Shown here: positions 8,438 through 17,054 of the stretch, in pieces
How positions within the stretch are numbered: the first letter of the stretch is position 1
Layout of the letters: each line of letters starts with the position of its first letter
Source of the DNA: Pseudobutyrivibrio xylanivorans DSM 14809
GTDB lineage: Bacteria; Bacillota; Clostridia; Lachnospirales; Lachnospiraceae
Assembly (NCBI RefSeq): GCF_900141825.1
Contig: NZ_FQYQ01000001.1
Span: 248,001 to 312,000 of the forward strand
Reading direction: 5' to 3'
DNA: 64,000 nt
The notes under the pieces: model-generated
The model's database searches: none
The model's input: the letters and a program-made list of their open reading frames with translations, nothing else
Told to the model about the DNA's origin: nothing
Made by a program: the position numbers and the translations under genes

Positions 8438-8748
8438 TGAGTATTAGAATTAACGCCTTGTCCTGCATAGGTTGTAAAAGATGCGCAGAGGTATGTCCAG
8501 GAAATCTTATAAAGATAGTAAATAACAGAGCTGTAATCAAAAGAGAAAAGGACTGCTGGGGATGTACTTCCTGTCTAAAGGAATGCAAGACTGGTGCTAT
8601 CGAGTTTTTCCTAGGAGCTGATATAGGAGGAAAGGGTTCCATTCTTTCTGTTGAAGAAAAAGGAGATTTAAGAACCTGGATTGTAAAAAGACCCGATGGC
8701 AGCAGTGAAACAATTACCGTAAATACGAAGGAATCTAACAAATACTAG
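8437..8748 (+). CDS. aprB: AprB-like 2[4Fe-4S] ferredoxin subunit of APS reductase
   Basis: A 103-residue protein with two [4Fe-4S] binding motifs: [12 protein letters not shown] (residues 10-21) and [11 protein letters not shown] (about 44-54). The second cluster lacks the usual Pro after its last Cys. The remaining ~45 residues are a short tail, much shorter than dissimilatory AprB. Its ATG overlaps the aprA stop, so it should be made in equal amount and pass electrons to the AprA-like flavin. cysD follows after 11 bp. Confidence 0.85.
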   Translation: MSIRINALSCIGCKRCAEVCPGNLIKIVNNRAVIKREKDCWGCTSCLKECKTGAIEFFLGADIGGKGSILSVEEKGDLRTWIVKRPDGSSETITVNTKESNKY

Positions 8749-8759
8749 AGAGGAATGCT

Positions 8760-9665
8760 ATGAGTAAATTGACACATCTTGATGAGCTGGAAGCTGAGGC
8801 AATATACATAATCCGTGAGGTTGCCGCAGAATGCGAAAAGCCAGTTATGCTTTATTCTATTGGAAAGGATAGCTCGGTAATGCTTCACCTTGCATTAAAG
8901 GCATTTTACCCTGAAAAGCCACCATTTCCATTTTTACATGTAAATACCACATGGAAGTTTAGAGAAATGATTGAGTTTCGTGACGCAGTTGCAGAAAAAT
9001 ATGGACTGACAATGCTTGAATATGTAAACGAGGAAGGTGTTGCTCAGGGAATCAATCCATTTGATCACGGCAGTGCCTATACAGATATTATGAAGACTCA
9101 GGCACTAAAGCAGGCTCTTGATAAGTACGGTTTTACAGCTGCCTTTGGTGGAGGCCGACGAGATGAGGAAAAATCCAGAGCAAAAGAGAGAATCTTTTCA
9201 TTTAGAAATTCTGCTCATGCATGGGACCCAAAGAATCAGCGCCCAGAGATGTGGAAGCTTTTTAATACAAAGCTTTTCAAAGGTGAAGAAGTAAGAGTAT
9301 TCCCACTTTCAAATTGGACTGAAAAAGACATTTGGCAGTACATCAAAAGAGAAAATATCGAAATTCCATCTCTTTATTTTGCAAAGGAAAGACCTGTTGT
9401 TTACAGGGATGGAAATATCATCATGGTGGATGATGAAAGAATGGAAAAGAGACTTCCTCCTGGTGAGGAGGTTGTAAATAAAAAGGTGCGTTTTAGAACT
9501 CTGGGCTGCTATCCACTTACAGGCGGTGTGGAGTCGGATGCTGACACTTTGGATGAAATCATAGAGGAGACACTAAGTGCCGTTTCCAGCGAGCGAACAA
9601 CACGAGTTATCGACAACGAGGCAGCAGGCTCGATGGAACGTAGAAAAAGGGAGGGATATTTCTAA
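8760..9665 (+). CDS. cysD: Sulfate adenylyltransferase subunit 2 (CysD)
   Basis: A 301-residue PP-loop ATP pyrophosphatase. It has the motif [18 protein letters not shown] near residues 32-49, then [21 protein letters not shown] and YPLTGGVES, all characteristic of CysD. It makes APS from sulfate and ATP, driven by the GTPase CysN. Its length matches the family (about 300). It overlaps cysN by one base. In this operon the APS appears to be passed to an AprAB-like reductase rather than to PAPS synthesis. Confidence 0.96.
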   Translation: MSKLTHLDELEAEAIYIIREVAAECEKPVMLYSIGKDSSVMLHLALKAFYPEKPPFPFLHVNTTWKFREMIEFRDAVAEKYGLTMLEYVNEEGVAQGINPFDHGSAYTDIMKTQALKQALDKYGFTAAFGGGRRDEEKSRAKERIFSFRNSAHAWDPKNQRPEMWKLFNTKLFKGEEVRVFPLSNWTEKDIWQYIKRENIEIPSLYFAKERPVVYRDGNIIMVDDERMEKRLPPGEEVVNKKVRFRTLGCYPLTGGVESDADTLDEIIEETLSAVSSERTTRVIDNEAAGSMERRKREGYF

Positions 9666-11302
9666 TGCAGTTACTTAAATTTATTACATGCGGAAGTGTG
9701 GACGACGGAAAATCTACTCTCATTGGACACATTCTTTATGATTCAAAGCTTCTTTATGCAGATCAGGAAAAGGCACTGGAGCTTGATTCAAAGGTAGGTA
9801 GTAGAGGCGGTGCTATTGATTATTCCCTACTTTTAGATGGACTTATGGCAGAACGAGAGCAGGGCATCACAATCGATGTGGCCTACAGATATTTTACTAC
9901 TGACAATCGTAGTTTTATCGTTGCAGATACACCAGGTCACGAAGAATACACTAGAAACATGGCTGTGGGAGCATCTTTTGCAGACCTTGCAGTTATTCTT
10001 ATAGATGCAAAGCAGGGTGTACTGGTGCAGACAAGAAGACATGCAAGAATCTGCTCTCTTATGGGAATTAAGTACTTCGTATTTGCGATAAATAAAATGG
10101 ACCTTGTGCGTTATAGCAAGGAGCGTTTTGATGAGATTACCGAGCAGATTGAAGAGCTGGTAAATGAATTAAAGCTTGAAAACCATGTAGTTATTCCTGT
10201 ATCAGCCACAGAAGGCGATAATGTTACAAAGCGTTCAGAAAACATCGACTGGTATGAGGGTCCAGTTTTGCTTGAATATCTTGAGCAGGTGGACGTGGCA
10301 TCTGAAAAGGAAGAGAAGGGATTTTACATGCCAGTACAGCGTGTATGCCGACCTAATCATACCTTTAGAGGATTCCAGGGGCAGATTGAAGCAGGTGTGG
10401 TTCATGTGGGAGATGAGCTTACCATTCTTCCAAGTGGAGAAAAGGCTAATGTTAAAAGCATTCATGTACTTGATAAAGAAGTGGATGAGGCATCTATTGG
10501 AAGACCTGTCACCATTCAGCTTAATCGAGAGGTGGATGTATCAAGAGGCTGTGTTCTTTCATCAAATGTTGAAATAGGCGTTACATCATCAATTGAGGCT
10601 ACACTTCTTTGGATGGATGATGAGAAGCTTGAGACAGGAAAGAACTTCTTTGTAAAGCTTGGAACAAAGCTTATTCCTGGTGTTGTTACAAATATCAGAA
10701 ATACAATTGATGTAAATACAGGAGAGAAGAAGGAAGCTACCTCATTAGATAAAAATGAGATTGCCGTATGTGAGCTGCAGCTTGCAGACAGCATCGTGGT
10801 AGACACCTTTGCAAAGCACAAAACACTTGGTGAGCTTATTCTTATTGATAGAATCACAAATATGACTTCTGCCTGTGGTGTAGTAAACCAGGTATATAAG
10901 GAAGAGGCGGGAATTTCTGCCACAGTTATAGATAGAGAAGTGAGAAGCAACTGGAAGGGACAAAGAGCCATTACAGTAGAGCTTAGCGAAAGCAGACTAG
11001 TTAATCTTGAGTTTGTACAGAAGCTGGAAAAAGAGCTTAGCAACAGAGGACGACATACATATCTTTACGCACCGGAAAGCAACCATGGAATAAAGGGTGT
11101 TGTAAAGCATCTTAATGATGCAGGTATTGTGGTGCTGCTTTTTGCAAAAAAGGATTTGGATACCTCTGTATTTAAATCTACAAGAGGATATATCAGTGAT
11201 TGGATCACAGATGAAATCACTTCAGTGACAGATGCATCAGATTATATTTACAAAGCATCAGCAATAAGTGGTGAAACAGCTACAGTTGGAGATTATATTT
11301 AA
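9665..11302 (+). CDS. cysN: Sulfate adenylyltransferase subunit 1 (CysN) with degenerate APS-kinase tail
   Basis: A 545-residue elongation-factor-like GTPase. G1 is GSVDDGKST (residues 11-19), G3 DTPGHEEYTRNMA, G4 NKMDLV, followed by the two beta-barrel domains. It drives APS formation by CysD. CysN alone is usually about 475 residues. The extra C-terminal ~120 residues keep APS-kinase-like sequence (WKGQRAITVEL, then RGRHTYLYAPESN and LNDAGIVVLL), but the P-loop that should read GLSGAGKS is absent, replaced by ELSESRLV. This looks like a decayed CysC domain of an ancestral CysNC. A terminator hairpin follows at 11321. Confidence 0.93.
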   Translation: MQLLKFITCGSVDDGKSTLIGHILYDSKLLYADQEKALELDSKVGSRGGAIDYSLLLDGLMAEREQGITIDVAYRYFTTDNRSFIVADTPGHEEYTRNMAVGASFADLAVILIDAKQGVLVQTRRHARICSLMGIKYFVFAINKMDLVRYSKERFDEITEQIEELVNELKLENHVVIPVSATEGDNVTKRSENIDWYEGPVLLEYLEQVDVASEKEEKGFYMPVQRVCRPNHTFRGFQGQIEAGVVHVGDELTILPSGEKANVKSIHVLDKEVDEASIGRPVTIQLNREVDVSRGCVLSSNVEIGVTSSIEATLLWMDDEKLETGKNFFVKLGTKLIPGVVTNIRNTIDVNTGEKKEATSLDKNEIAVCELQLADSIVVDTFAKHKTLGELILIDRITNMTSACGVVNQVYKEEAGISATVIDREVRSNWKGQRAITVELSESRLVNLEFVQKLEKELSNRGRHTYLYAPESNHGIKGVVKHLNDAGIVVLLFAKKDLDTSVFKSTRGYISDWITDEITSVTDASDYIYKASAISGETATVGDYI

Positions 11303-11320
11303 GAAGAATTTTGCGCAGAC

Positions 11321-11365
11321 AGAGCCAGCTATCAATTAATTTGATAGCTGGCTCTAATTATCTTT
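11321..11365 (+). terminator. Hairpin terminator after cysN
   Basis: AGAGCCAGCTATCAA (11321-11335) pairs perfectly over 15 bp with TTGATAGCTGGCTCT (11341-11355), with a 5-nt loop. The tail AATTATCTTT is only weakly T-rich. It closes the sulfate activation operon before the promoter at 11380. Confidence 0.75.
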
Positions 11366-11379
11366 AGGAACTAGAAGTA

Positions 11380-11433
11380 TTGATTTTAAAGGGCTTAGAG
11401 TCTATAATCCTATCAACCTAGTGGTTAGGTAGG
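11380..11433 (+). promoter_or_regulatory. Encapsulin/cysteine operon promoter with Rrf2-type operator
   Basis: TTGATT (11380-11385), a 17-nt spacer and TATAAT (11403-11408) form a near-consensus sigma-A promoter. CCTATCAACCTAGTGG (11409-11424) follows directly, with a further AGGTAGG to 11433. It matches the elements before sbp and metY, so the three operons are probably co-regulated. Confidence 0.7.
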
Positions 11434-11463
11434 AGAATGCAAAAAGCAAGAGGGGAGTTAGCT

Positions 11464-11880
11464 ATGGGTGAAACATTTGTAATCGAAGAGAATGCATACA
11501 ATAAATTAGCTGCACACGTAGAAAACACCTATCCAGATGAGGCATGTGGGATTCTTATTGGAAGCATTCAGGATAATCGTATATACGATATACATGAAAT
11601 AGTAAACAGAGAAAAAGATAAAAAGGAAAGCTTTTTTTCAATTAGTCCGATGGATATATATAAATTTGAGAAGGAACAAAAGGAAATCATAGGTTTTTAT
11701 CATTCTCATCCTGATAAGATGGCGATTCTATCTACATTGGATAAAGAGTATATGATGCCCTATGTTTTGAATCTTGTTTTTTCTGTTACAAAGAATGGTG
11801 TTTTTGATATGAGGGCATACAAAAAAGAAGGAATGGAGATTACAGAAGTAATCGAAAAAAGTGTACTGGTTCATATATAA
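11464..11880 (+). CDS. JAMM/MPN+ (M67) metallopeptidase, carrier-processing
   Basis: A 138-residue JAB1/MPN+ domain. The Glu of the active site is in EACGILIG (about residue 28), and the zinc ligands are in HSHPDKMAILSTLD, a HxHPx6-Sx2D pattern in which the usual Pro before Ser is Leu. Relatives (Mec+, HcyD) cut peptides or amino acids from the C-terminal GG of ThiS/MoaD-like sulfur carriers. The next gene encodes such a carrier fused by its GG to an E1, so this enzyme is the likely processor. ATG 11464 has AGGGGAG 7 nt upstream; the ATG at 11437 lies 1 nt after an AGGAG and is rejected. Confidence 0.88.
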   Translation: MGETFVIEENAYNKLAAHVENTYPDEACGILIGSIQDNRIYDIHEIVNREKDKKESFFSISPMDIYKFEKEQKEIIGFYHSHPDKMAILSTLDKEYMMPYVLNLVFSVTKNGVFDMRAYKKEGMEITEVIEKSVLVHI

Positions 11881-11898
11881 GACTTGGAGGGAAGAATA

Positions 11899-13356
11899 AT
11901 GCTAGTTTACATTTCGGCTACACTTAGAAATTTTTTTGATAAAAACGTACAGCTTGATGTAGAAGCTGACAACATAAAGGACGCATTACGGTTTCTTACC
12001 GACGAGTATCCAGATTCTAAAAAAGTATTGTTTGATGAAGAAGGAAAGCTCAGAAGCTTTGTTCAAATATATGTAGGTGATGAAAATTATAGCCATAGAG
12101 ATAATTGGAACAAAGCTATTGATGCGTCAAAAGAGGTTCTTCTTCTTCCTGCAATTGCAGGTGGAGCACCAGAGGACAGCATAATCTCAGATGCAAGAAG
12201 AAAAGAGGTCGCTTTTGATGATTCGGAGGTGGAGCGCTTCAGCAAACATTTGATGCTTCGTGAGATTGGTGTTAAAGGTCAGAAGAGAATCAAGGCGGCA
12301 AGAGTGGTTGTGGCAGGCGCTGGTGCACTTGGCTCACCAGTAATCCAGTATCTTGCGGCAGCTGGTGTGGGCACTATAAAGGTGGTGGATTTTGATGAGG
12401 TATCCCTTGAAAATCTTCAGAATCAGGTGCTTCATACAAATCGTGATTTAAAAAGACCAAAGGTGGCATCTGCCAGAGACAAGGTCAGAAATATAAATAG
12501 AAATATTAAGTTCGAGGATGAGAATGTTCAGCTTGATGCGGACAATATCGTCTCAGTGATAGATGGCTATGATTTGGTAATCGATTGTACTGATAATTAC
12601 AAAGCCAGATATCTGATAAATGATGCCTGCGTGCTTACAGGTATACCATTTGTATTTGGCGCTATTTTCCAGTTTGAAGGTCAGGTGGGAGTCTTTAATT
12701 ATAAAGGCGGTCCATGTCTGAGATGTCTGTATCCTGCTCCACCAGAGCCGGGACTTGTTCCTACCTGTTCTGAAGGAGGTTCTATAAGTCCGTTAGGTGG
12801 AATAATAGGAAGTATTCAGGCAAACGAAGCCTTAAAGCTGATAATTGGAATTGGAGAGCACTTGGATGGAAAGCTACTTGTTATAGATAGTCTGTATCTT
12901 CATTCAAGAATACTGCATGTAGATAAAAATCACGATTGCCCACTGTGTGGCTACTCACCAACAATCACTGACGTGGAGGACTTTGATTATGAAGAATTCT
13001 GCGGCTTAAAGGTGGATGAGGATGAGGAACCAATAGAAAGTGTTGAGCCAGATGAGCTGGCTAGAAGAATTGAAAATGAGGAGCAAATCACATTTGTTGA
13101 TGTAAGAGAGCCTCACGAAAGAGCAGTTCTTCGATTCCCTAATGCAGTTGTTATTCCAATTGGTCAGCTTGCAAGAAGGAAGAATGAACTAAATCCTGAT
13201 GTTGACACCATATTTATTTGTAAACAAGGCAAGCGAAGTGAGCTTGCAATCAGAACCCTTAGGGAAGCTGGCTATGAAGGACCTATGTACAATCTTAAGG
13301 GAGGATTGGATGCTATGAAAGATATTATCTTCTCCCATGAAGGTGCATGGTTATAA
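11899..13356 (+). CDS. Ubiquitin-like sulfur carrier / MoeB-ThiF E1 / rhodanese fusion
   Basis: A 485-residue three-domain protein. Residues 1-89 are a MoaD/CysO-like beta-grasp carrier ending LLLPAIAGG, the diglycine normally at a free C-terminus. It continues directly into APEDS and the E1-like adenylyltransferase (about 107-350: VVVAGAGALGSP nucleotide site, CLRCLYP and CPLCG zinc cysteines, PTCSEGG with the candidate catalytic Cys). The last ~110 residues are a rhodanese (FVDVREPHERAV, active loop ICKQGKRSE). It should accept sulfur at the rhodanese Cys, adenylate the carrier and form a thiocarboxylate, but only after the GG is freed, presumably by the JAMM peptidase 18 bp upstream. ATG 11899 follows GGAGGGA. 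Confidence 0.9.
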   Translation: MLVYISATLRNFFDKNVQLDVEADNIKDALRFLTDEYPDSKKVLFDEEGKLRSFVQIYVGDENYSHRDNWNKAIDASKEVLLLPAIAGGAPEDSIISDARRKEVAFDDSEVERFSKHLMLREIGVKGQKRIKAARVVVAGAGALGSPVIQYLAAAGVGTIKVVDFDEVSLENLQNQVLHTNRDLKRPKVASARDKVRNINRNIKFEDENVQLDADNIVSVIDGYDLVIDCTDNYKARYLINDACVLTGIPFVFGAIFQFEGQVGVFNYKGGPCLRCLYPAPPEPGLVPTCSEGGSISPLGGIIGSIQANEALKLIIGIGEHLDGKLLVIDSLYLHSRILHVDKNHDCPLCGYSPTITDVEDFDYEEFCGLKVDEDEEPIESVEPDELARRIENEEQITFVDVREPHERAVLRFPNAVVIPIGQLARRKNELNPDVDTIFICKQGKRSELAIRTLREAGYEGPMYNLKGGLDAMKDIIFSHEGAWL

Positions 13357-13413
13357 GGGTAGAAATCGCATAAGCGTTTCTATAATTATTTTTTTAAGGA
13401 GGATAAGAGAAAA

Positions 13414-14370
13414 ATGGCAAAAGAAGTAGAAAAAACTGAAGGCATCAATGCTCTTGGTGCCCAGGCGGCCTACAATCTTGCTAACGTCACAAAAACAAAG
13501 CCTCAGTTTGGTGCTATTACACCAAAGTGGCTCACAAAGTTTTTGGAGTTCAAAGGATTGGAGACAGGTATTTACAGAGTAAACAAGGTAGTGGAAGGTG
13601 AGACACCACTTGATGTTCTCTGCAGTCAGACTAAGAAGTCAGACATCATTCCTGATGGATATGTTGAGTATGAGACTTCACCAAGAGAGTACAGATTAAA
13701 CTCTATCTCAACAATCATCAATGTAAACACAGTAATCGAGGATGTTTACAGTGCACCTTACGATCAGGTACAGGAGCAGCTTTCACTTGCAATCGAGTCT
13801 TTAAGAGAGCGTCAGGAAAGCCAGTTAATCAACAATGATGATTACGGTCTTCTTAAGAACGTTCCAGATTCTCAGAGAATCCAGACAAGAAATGGTGCTC
13901 CAACACCAGATGACCTTGATGAGCTCATCACAAAGGTATGGAAGGAGCCTTCATTCTTCCTTGCACATCCACGTGCAATTGCAGCTTTCGAAAGAGAGTG
14001 TACAAAGAGAGGTGTTCCACCTGTAACTGTAAATCTTGCTGGAGGAACATTCTTAGCATGGAGAGGTATTCCAATTATCCCAACCGACAAGCTTTTGGTT
14101 GATGGTCTTAAGAATCCTAAGTCACAGAGCGGTAAGACTAACATCTTACTAATTCGTACAGGTGAGGCAAAGCGTGGTGTAGTTGGATTATTCCAGGCTG
14201 GTCTTAAGAATGAACACTCAAGAGGCTTATCTGTTCGTTTTAGAGGAATCGATGATAAGGGTGTAGCATCATATCTCTTGTCTTTATACTGCTCAGCAGC
14301 AATTCTTGCAGATGACGCTATTGCGGTATTGGAAGATGTAGAGGTAGGTGAGTATTATGACTACGATTGA
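13414..14370 (+). CDS. Family 2A encapsulin shell protein (SrpI-like)
   Basis: A 318-residue HK97-fold shell protein of encapsulin family 2A. It closely resembles cyanobacterial SrpI: VTKTKPQFGAITPKWL near residue 26, YVEYETSPREYRLNSIST near 87, RERQESQLINNDDYGLL and GAPTPDDLDELITKVWKEPSFFLAHP around 150-180, and VGLFQAGLKNEHSRGLSVRF. Its length fits the family (about 305-320). Family 2A shells package a cysteine desulfurase and are linked to sulfur storage. The next gene, overlapping by 14 bases, is that cargo. The RBS (AAGGAGGATAAGAG) is strong, fitting the high copy number a shell needs. No insertion of a cNMP-binding domain (family 2B) is present. Confidence 0.95.
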   Translation: MAKEVEKTEGINALGAQAAYNLANVTKTKPQFGAITPKWLTKFLEFKGLETGIYRVNKVVEGETPLDVLCSQTKKSDIIPDGYVEYETSPREYRLNSISTIINVNTVIEDVYSAPYDQVQEQLSLAIESLRERQESQLINNDDYGLLKNVPDSQRIQTRNGAPTPDDLDELITKVWKEPSFFLAHPRAIAAFERECTKRGVPPVTVNLAGGTFLAWRGIPIIPTDKLLVDGLKNPKSQSGKTNILLIRTGEAKRGVVGLFQAGLKNEHSRGLSVRFRGIDDKGVASYLLSLYCSAAILADDAIAVLEDVEVGEYYDYD

Positions 14371-15985
14371 GAATCTTGCAGGGGTTCCAAGTGCAGCGGA
14401 ACTGACAGCACTTGCTAATCAATTGTTCCCTGATTTGACAGGCAGCATAGCAGAGCCTGAGGCACCAGCTACATCTTCAATAGGTGTGCAGGTCCCAGCC
14501 GCATCAGAGGTTCCAGCTGTATCTGCTCCAGAGACTTCCGGAGTTTCTTCACCAGGATTTTCATCTGTATATCAGCCAGAGATTTTACTACCTTATCAGT
14601 CTTTTGGAGGAGGACAGGACACAGCTGCACCTTTTGCACCTGTAGTTTTATCCCAGTCACAGGCTGATGAAGCTGAAAGAGCAATTGATGTGCCTACATC
14701 ACTTGGCGGTGATCAGGTGGAGAAGAAAAGTGAGGAATATATTTCTTATTCATCAAGAGATGAGTCAATCAGAATTGGTTCTAAAAATCTTGCACAGATA
14801 AGAAGTGATTTCCCTATTCTTTCAGAGCAGATAAACGGTCATCAGCTGGTATGGCTTGACAATGGTGCTACAACACAAAGACCAAAACAGGTAATCGACA
14901 GAATCTCATATTATTATCAGCATGAAAATTCAAATGTGCACAGAGGAGCACACACACTTGCAGCTCGCTCCACAGATGCATATGAGAATGCCAGAGATAT
15001 TGTAAGAGACTTTATCGGTGCCGGTTCATCTGATGAAATCGTTTTTGTCAGAGGAACCACAGAGGCTATTAATCTTGTGGCGAACGCATATGTAAAGCCA
15101 ACACTAGAGCCAGGTGATGAGATTATCGTTTCCATCTTAGAGCACCATGCAAATATTGTTCCATGGCAGCTCATTGCTCAAGAGACAGGTGCTGTACTTA
15201 AGGTCATTCCTGTTGATGAATCAGGCCAGCTGAAGCTAGATGAATATGAGAAGCTGTTTACAAAGAAGACCAAGTTTGTCTCAGTAGCTCATGTATCAAA
15301 TGTACTTGGTACAGTTACACCAGTGGCAGAGCTTATTGCCATTGCTCACAGACACGGTGTAAGAATCCTTATAGATGGAGCTCAGTCTATAGCACATATT
15401 CCAGTCAGCGTCACAGCTCTTGATGCAGATTTCTTCGTGTTCTCAGGACACAAGGTATTTGCACCTACAGGAATTGGTGTTGTATACGGAAAGAAAGAAC
15501 TTTTAGATGCTGCCAGACCATATCACGGCGGTGGCAATATGATTAAGGATGTTACTTTTGAGCGCACCATCTACAATCCAGCACCAAACAAGTTTGAGGC
15601 TGGAACAGGAAGTATTGCCGATGCAGTAGGACTTGGGGCAGCACTCACATATCTTTCTGAGATAGGAATGCCATGTGTCTACAGATGGGAGCACGAGCTT
15701 CTTCAGTATGCTATGAAGGAAATGAAAAATGTAAAGGGACTTCACTTTATTGGAACAGCCCTTAACAAAGCATCAGTTCTTTCATTTAAATTAGATGGCT
15801 ACTCAGACGAAGAGGTAGGAAACAGACTTAACAGCTATGGTATTGCAGTAAGAACAGGGCATCACTGCGCACAGCCAGTGCTTAGACATTTTGGATATGA
15901 GAGTTCAGTTCGTCCTACATTAGCACTTTATAATTCACCAGATGATATTGATACTCTTGTAAGAGTATTAAAAACATTTGCTTAA
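14357..15985 (+). CDS. Cysteine desulfurase, encapsulin cargo (SufS-type with disordered targeting tail)
   Basis: A 542-residue PLP enzyme. Residues 1 to about 145 are Ala/Pro/Ser/Thr-rich and lack predicted fold (for example PAASEVPAVSAPETSG). This is the kind of N-terminal extension that targets cargo into family 2A encapsulins. The SufS-like catalytic domain follows (DFPILSEQINGHQLVWLDNG at 151-170). Lys366 in FSGHKVF is the PLP lysine and Cys504 in RTGHHCAQP the sulfur-accepting cysteine. It converts cysteine to alanine and bound persulfide. ATG 14357 gives good RBS spacing; GTG 14348 overlaps the RBS. A housekeeping SufS would be about 400 residues without the tail. Confidence 0.93.
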   Translation: MTTIENLAGVPSAAELTALANQLFPDLTGSIAEPEAPATSSIGVQVPAASEVPAVSAPETSGVSSPGFSSVYQPEILLPYQSFGGGQDTAAPFAPVVLSQSQADEAERAIDVPTSLGGDQVEKKSEEYISYSSRDESIRIGSKNLAQIRSDFPILSEQINGHQLVWLDNGATTQRPKQVIDRISYYYQHENSNVHRGAHTLAARSTDAYENARDIVRDFIGAGSSDEIVFVRGTTEAINLVANAYVKPTLEPGDEIIVSILEHHANIVPWQLIAQETGAVLKVIPVDESGQLKLDEYEKLFTKKTKFVSVAHVSNVLGTVTPVAELIAIAHRHGVRILIDGAQSIAHIPVSVTALDADFFVFSGHKVFAPTGIGVVYGKKELLDAARPYHGGGNMIKDVTFERTIYNPAPNKFEAGTGSIADAVGLGAALTYLSEIGMPCVYRWEHELLQYAMKEMKNVKGLHFIGTALNKASVLSFKLDGYSDEEVGNRLNSYGIAVRTGHHCAQPVLRHFGYESSVRPTLALYNSPDDIDTLVRVLKTFA

Positions 15986-16004
15986 AATGTAGAAAGGGGA
16001 CATA

Positions 16005-16967
16005 GTGAGCACACTAGTTAAAGAACAACAGGAAATAGATGTGATTGTAAAAGATATCCTTGCGGATTTTGACGGTCGAAAAAATATTGATGCTGTTGAT
16101 ATCTTTAATAAGCCGGATAAAAGGGAAGTGCAGGAATTGGTGAAAAACCTTTTCAAAATAGTTTATCCTGGCTATTTCAGAGATAAGTCATTCAAAATAT
16201 ACAATCCTAGCAATAGCTATGCTGTCATTATCGAGGATACTTTTTATCATATGAACAAGCAGGTCTTTCTGGCACTGGATTTCTGTAAAAAACGAGGCAC
16301 TATGACAGAAGATGACAGAAGAAAGGAAAGCTACAGAATCTGTAAAGCCTTTTTTGGTAGAATACCAAAGATTCGCGAATACATAGAAAGCGATTTGCTG
16401 GCTGCTTACGACGGCGACCCTGCTGCAGGTTGTTTTGAGGAAATTATTCTTGCTTATCCTGGTCTGATAGCTAGTACAGTTTATAGAATTGCCCACGAGC
16501 TTTATGTTGAGCAGGTGCCAGTATTGCCACGTATGATGACAGAGCTTGCTCATTCAAAAACTGGTATTGATATTCATCCTGGCGCCACTATTGATAAAAA
16601 TTTCTTTATAGATCACGGAACAGGTATTGTTATTGGTGAGACGGCGATTATAGGAAAAAATGTAAAGATCTATCAGGGAGTTACCATAGGAGCTCTTTCT
16701 ACCAGAGGTGGTCAAAAGCTTTCTGGAAAGAAGAGACATCCTACCATTTGTGACAATGTCACTATATATGCAGGAGCTTCCATATTAGGAGGTAATACTA
16801 TAATAGGAGAGAATGCTGTAATAGGTGGTAACACATTTATTACCAGCTCAATCAATCCTAATACTATTGTGAGCATGAAAAATTTGGAGATGGAGTATCG
16901 GACATCCGAAAATACGATAGCGACAGAAGAGTTGCATCAATCAGAGGAGTGGTATTACATCATTTAA
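16005..16967 (+). CDS. cysE: Serine O-acetyltransferase
   Basis: A 320-residue serine acetyltransferase of the longer EpsC/SrpH type. An N-terminal helical domain (about 1-190) is followed by left-handed beta-helix hexapeptide repeats: IDIHPGATIDKNFFIDHGTGIVIGET, then NVKIYQGVTIGALST and NVTIYAGASILGGNT. The catalytic His is in DHGTG. It makes O-acetylserine from serine and acetyl-CoA. Serine acetyltransferase is a regular partner of family 2A encapsulin-desulfurase clusters. The start is GTG 16005 with AAAGGGG 5-10 nt upstream. No cysteine synthase is in the window. It ends the operon before the hairpin at 16973. Confidence 0.92.
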   Translation: MSTLVKEQQEIDVIVKDILADFDGRKNIDAVDIFNKPDKREVQELVKNLFKIVYPGYFRDKSFKIYNPSNSYAVIIEDTFYHMNKQVFLALDFCKKRGTMTEDDRRKESYRICKAFFGRIPKIREYIESDLLAAYDGDPAAGCFEEIILAYPGLIASTVYRIAHELYVEQVPVLPRMMTELAHSKTGIDIHPGATIDKNFFIDHGTGIVIGETAIIGKNVKIYQGVTIGALSTRGGQKLSGKKRHPTICDNVTIYAGASILGGNTIIGENAVIGGNTFITSSINPNTIVSMKNLEMEYRTSENTIATEELHQSEEWYYII

Positions 16968-16972
16968 TTAAG

Positions 16973-17004
16973 GAGCCAACTATAAGTCAATTTATAGTTG
17001 GCTC
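16973..17004 (+). terminator. Hairpin terminator after serine acetyltransferase
   Basis: GAGCCAACTATAA (16973-16985) pairs perfectly with TTATAGTTGGCTC (16992-17004) with a 6-nt loop. There is no clear T-run after it. The 3' arm contains the -35 of the hemA promoter. Confidence 0.6.
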
Positions 17005-17026
17005 TGTTATAGAGATAATATATAAT
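16998..17026 (+). promoter_or_regulatory. hemA promoter
   Basis: TTGGCT (16998-17003), 17 nt, TATAAT (17021-17026). Transcription would start near 17033, downstream of the ATG at 17025. This argues that hemA translation begins at 17055. Confidence 0.55.
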
Positions 17027-17054
17027 GATGGGCAATGAAAGGGCGATAAGTGTT

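Noticed and set aside
10516-11043. Long antisense ORF in cysN
   Set aside because: It is a shadow of the cysN frame, with no RBS and low-complexity Ser/Thr/Val sequence.
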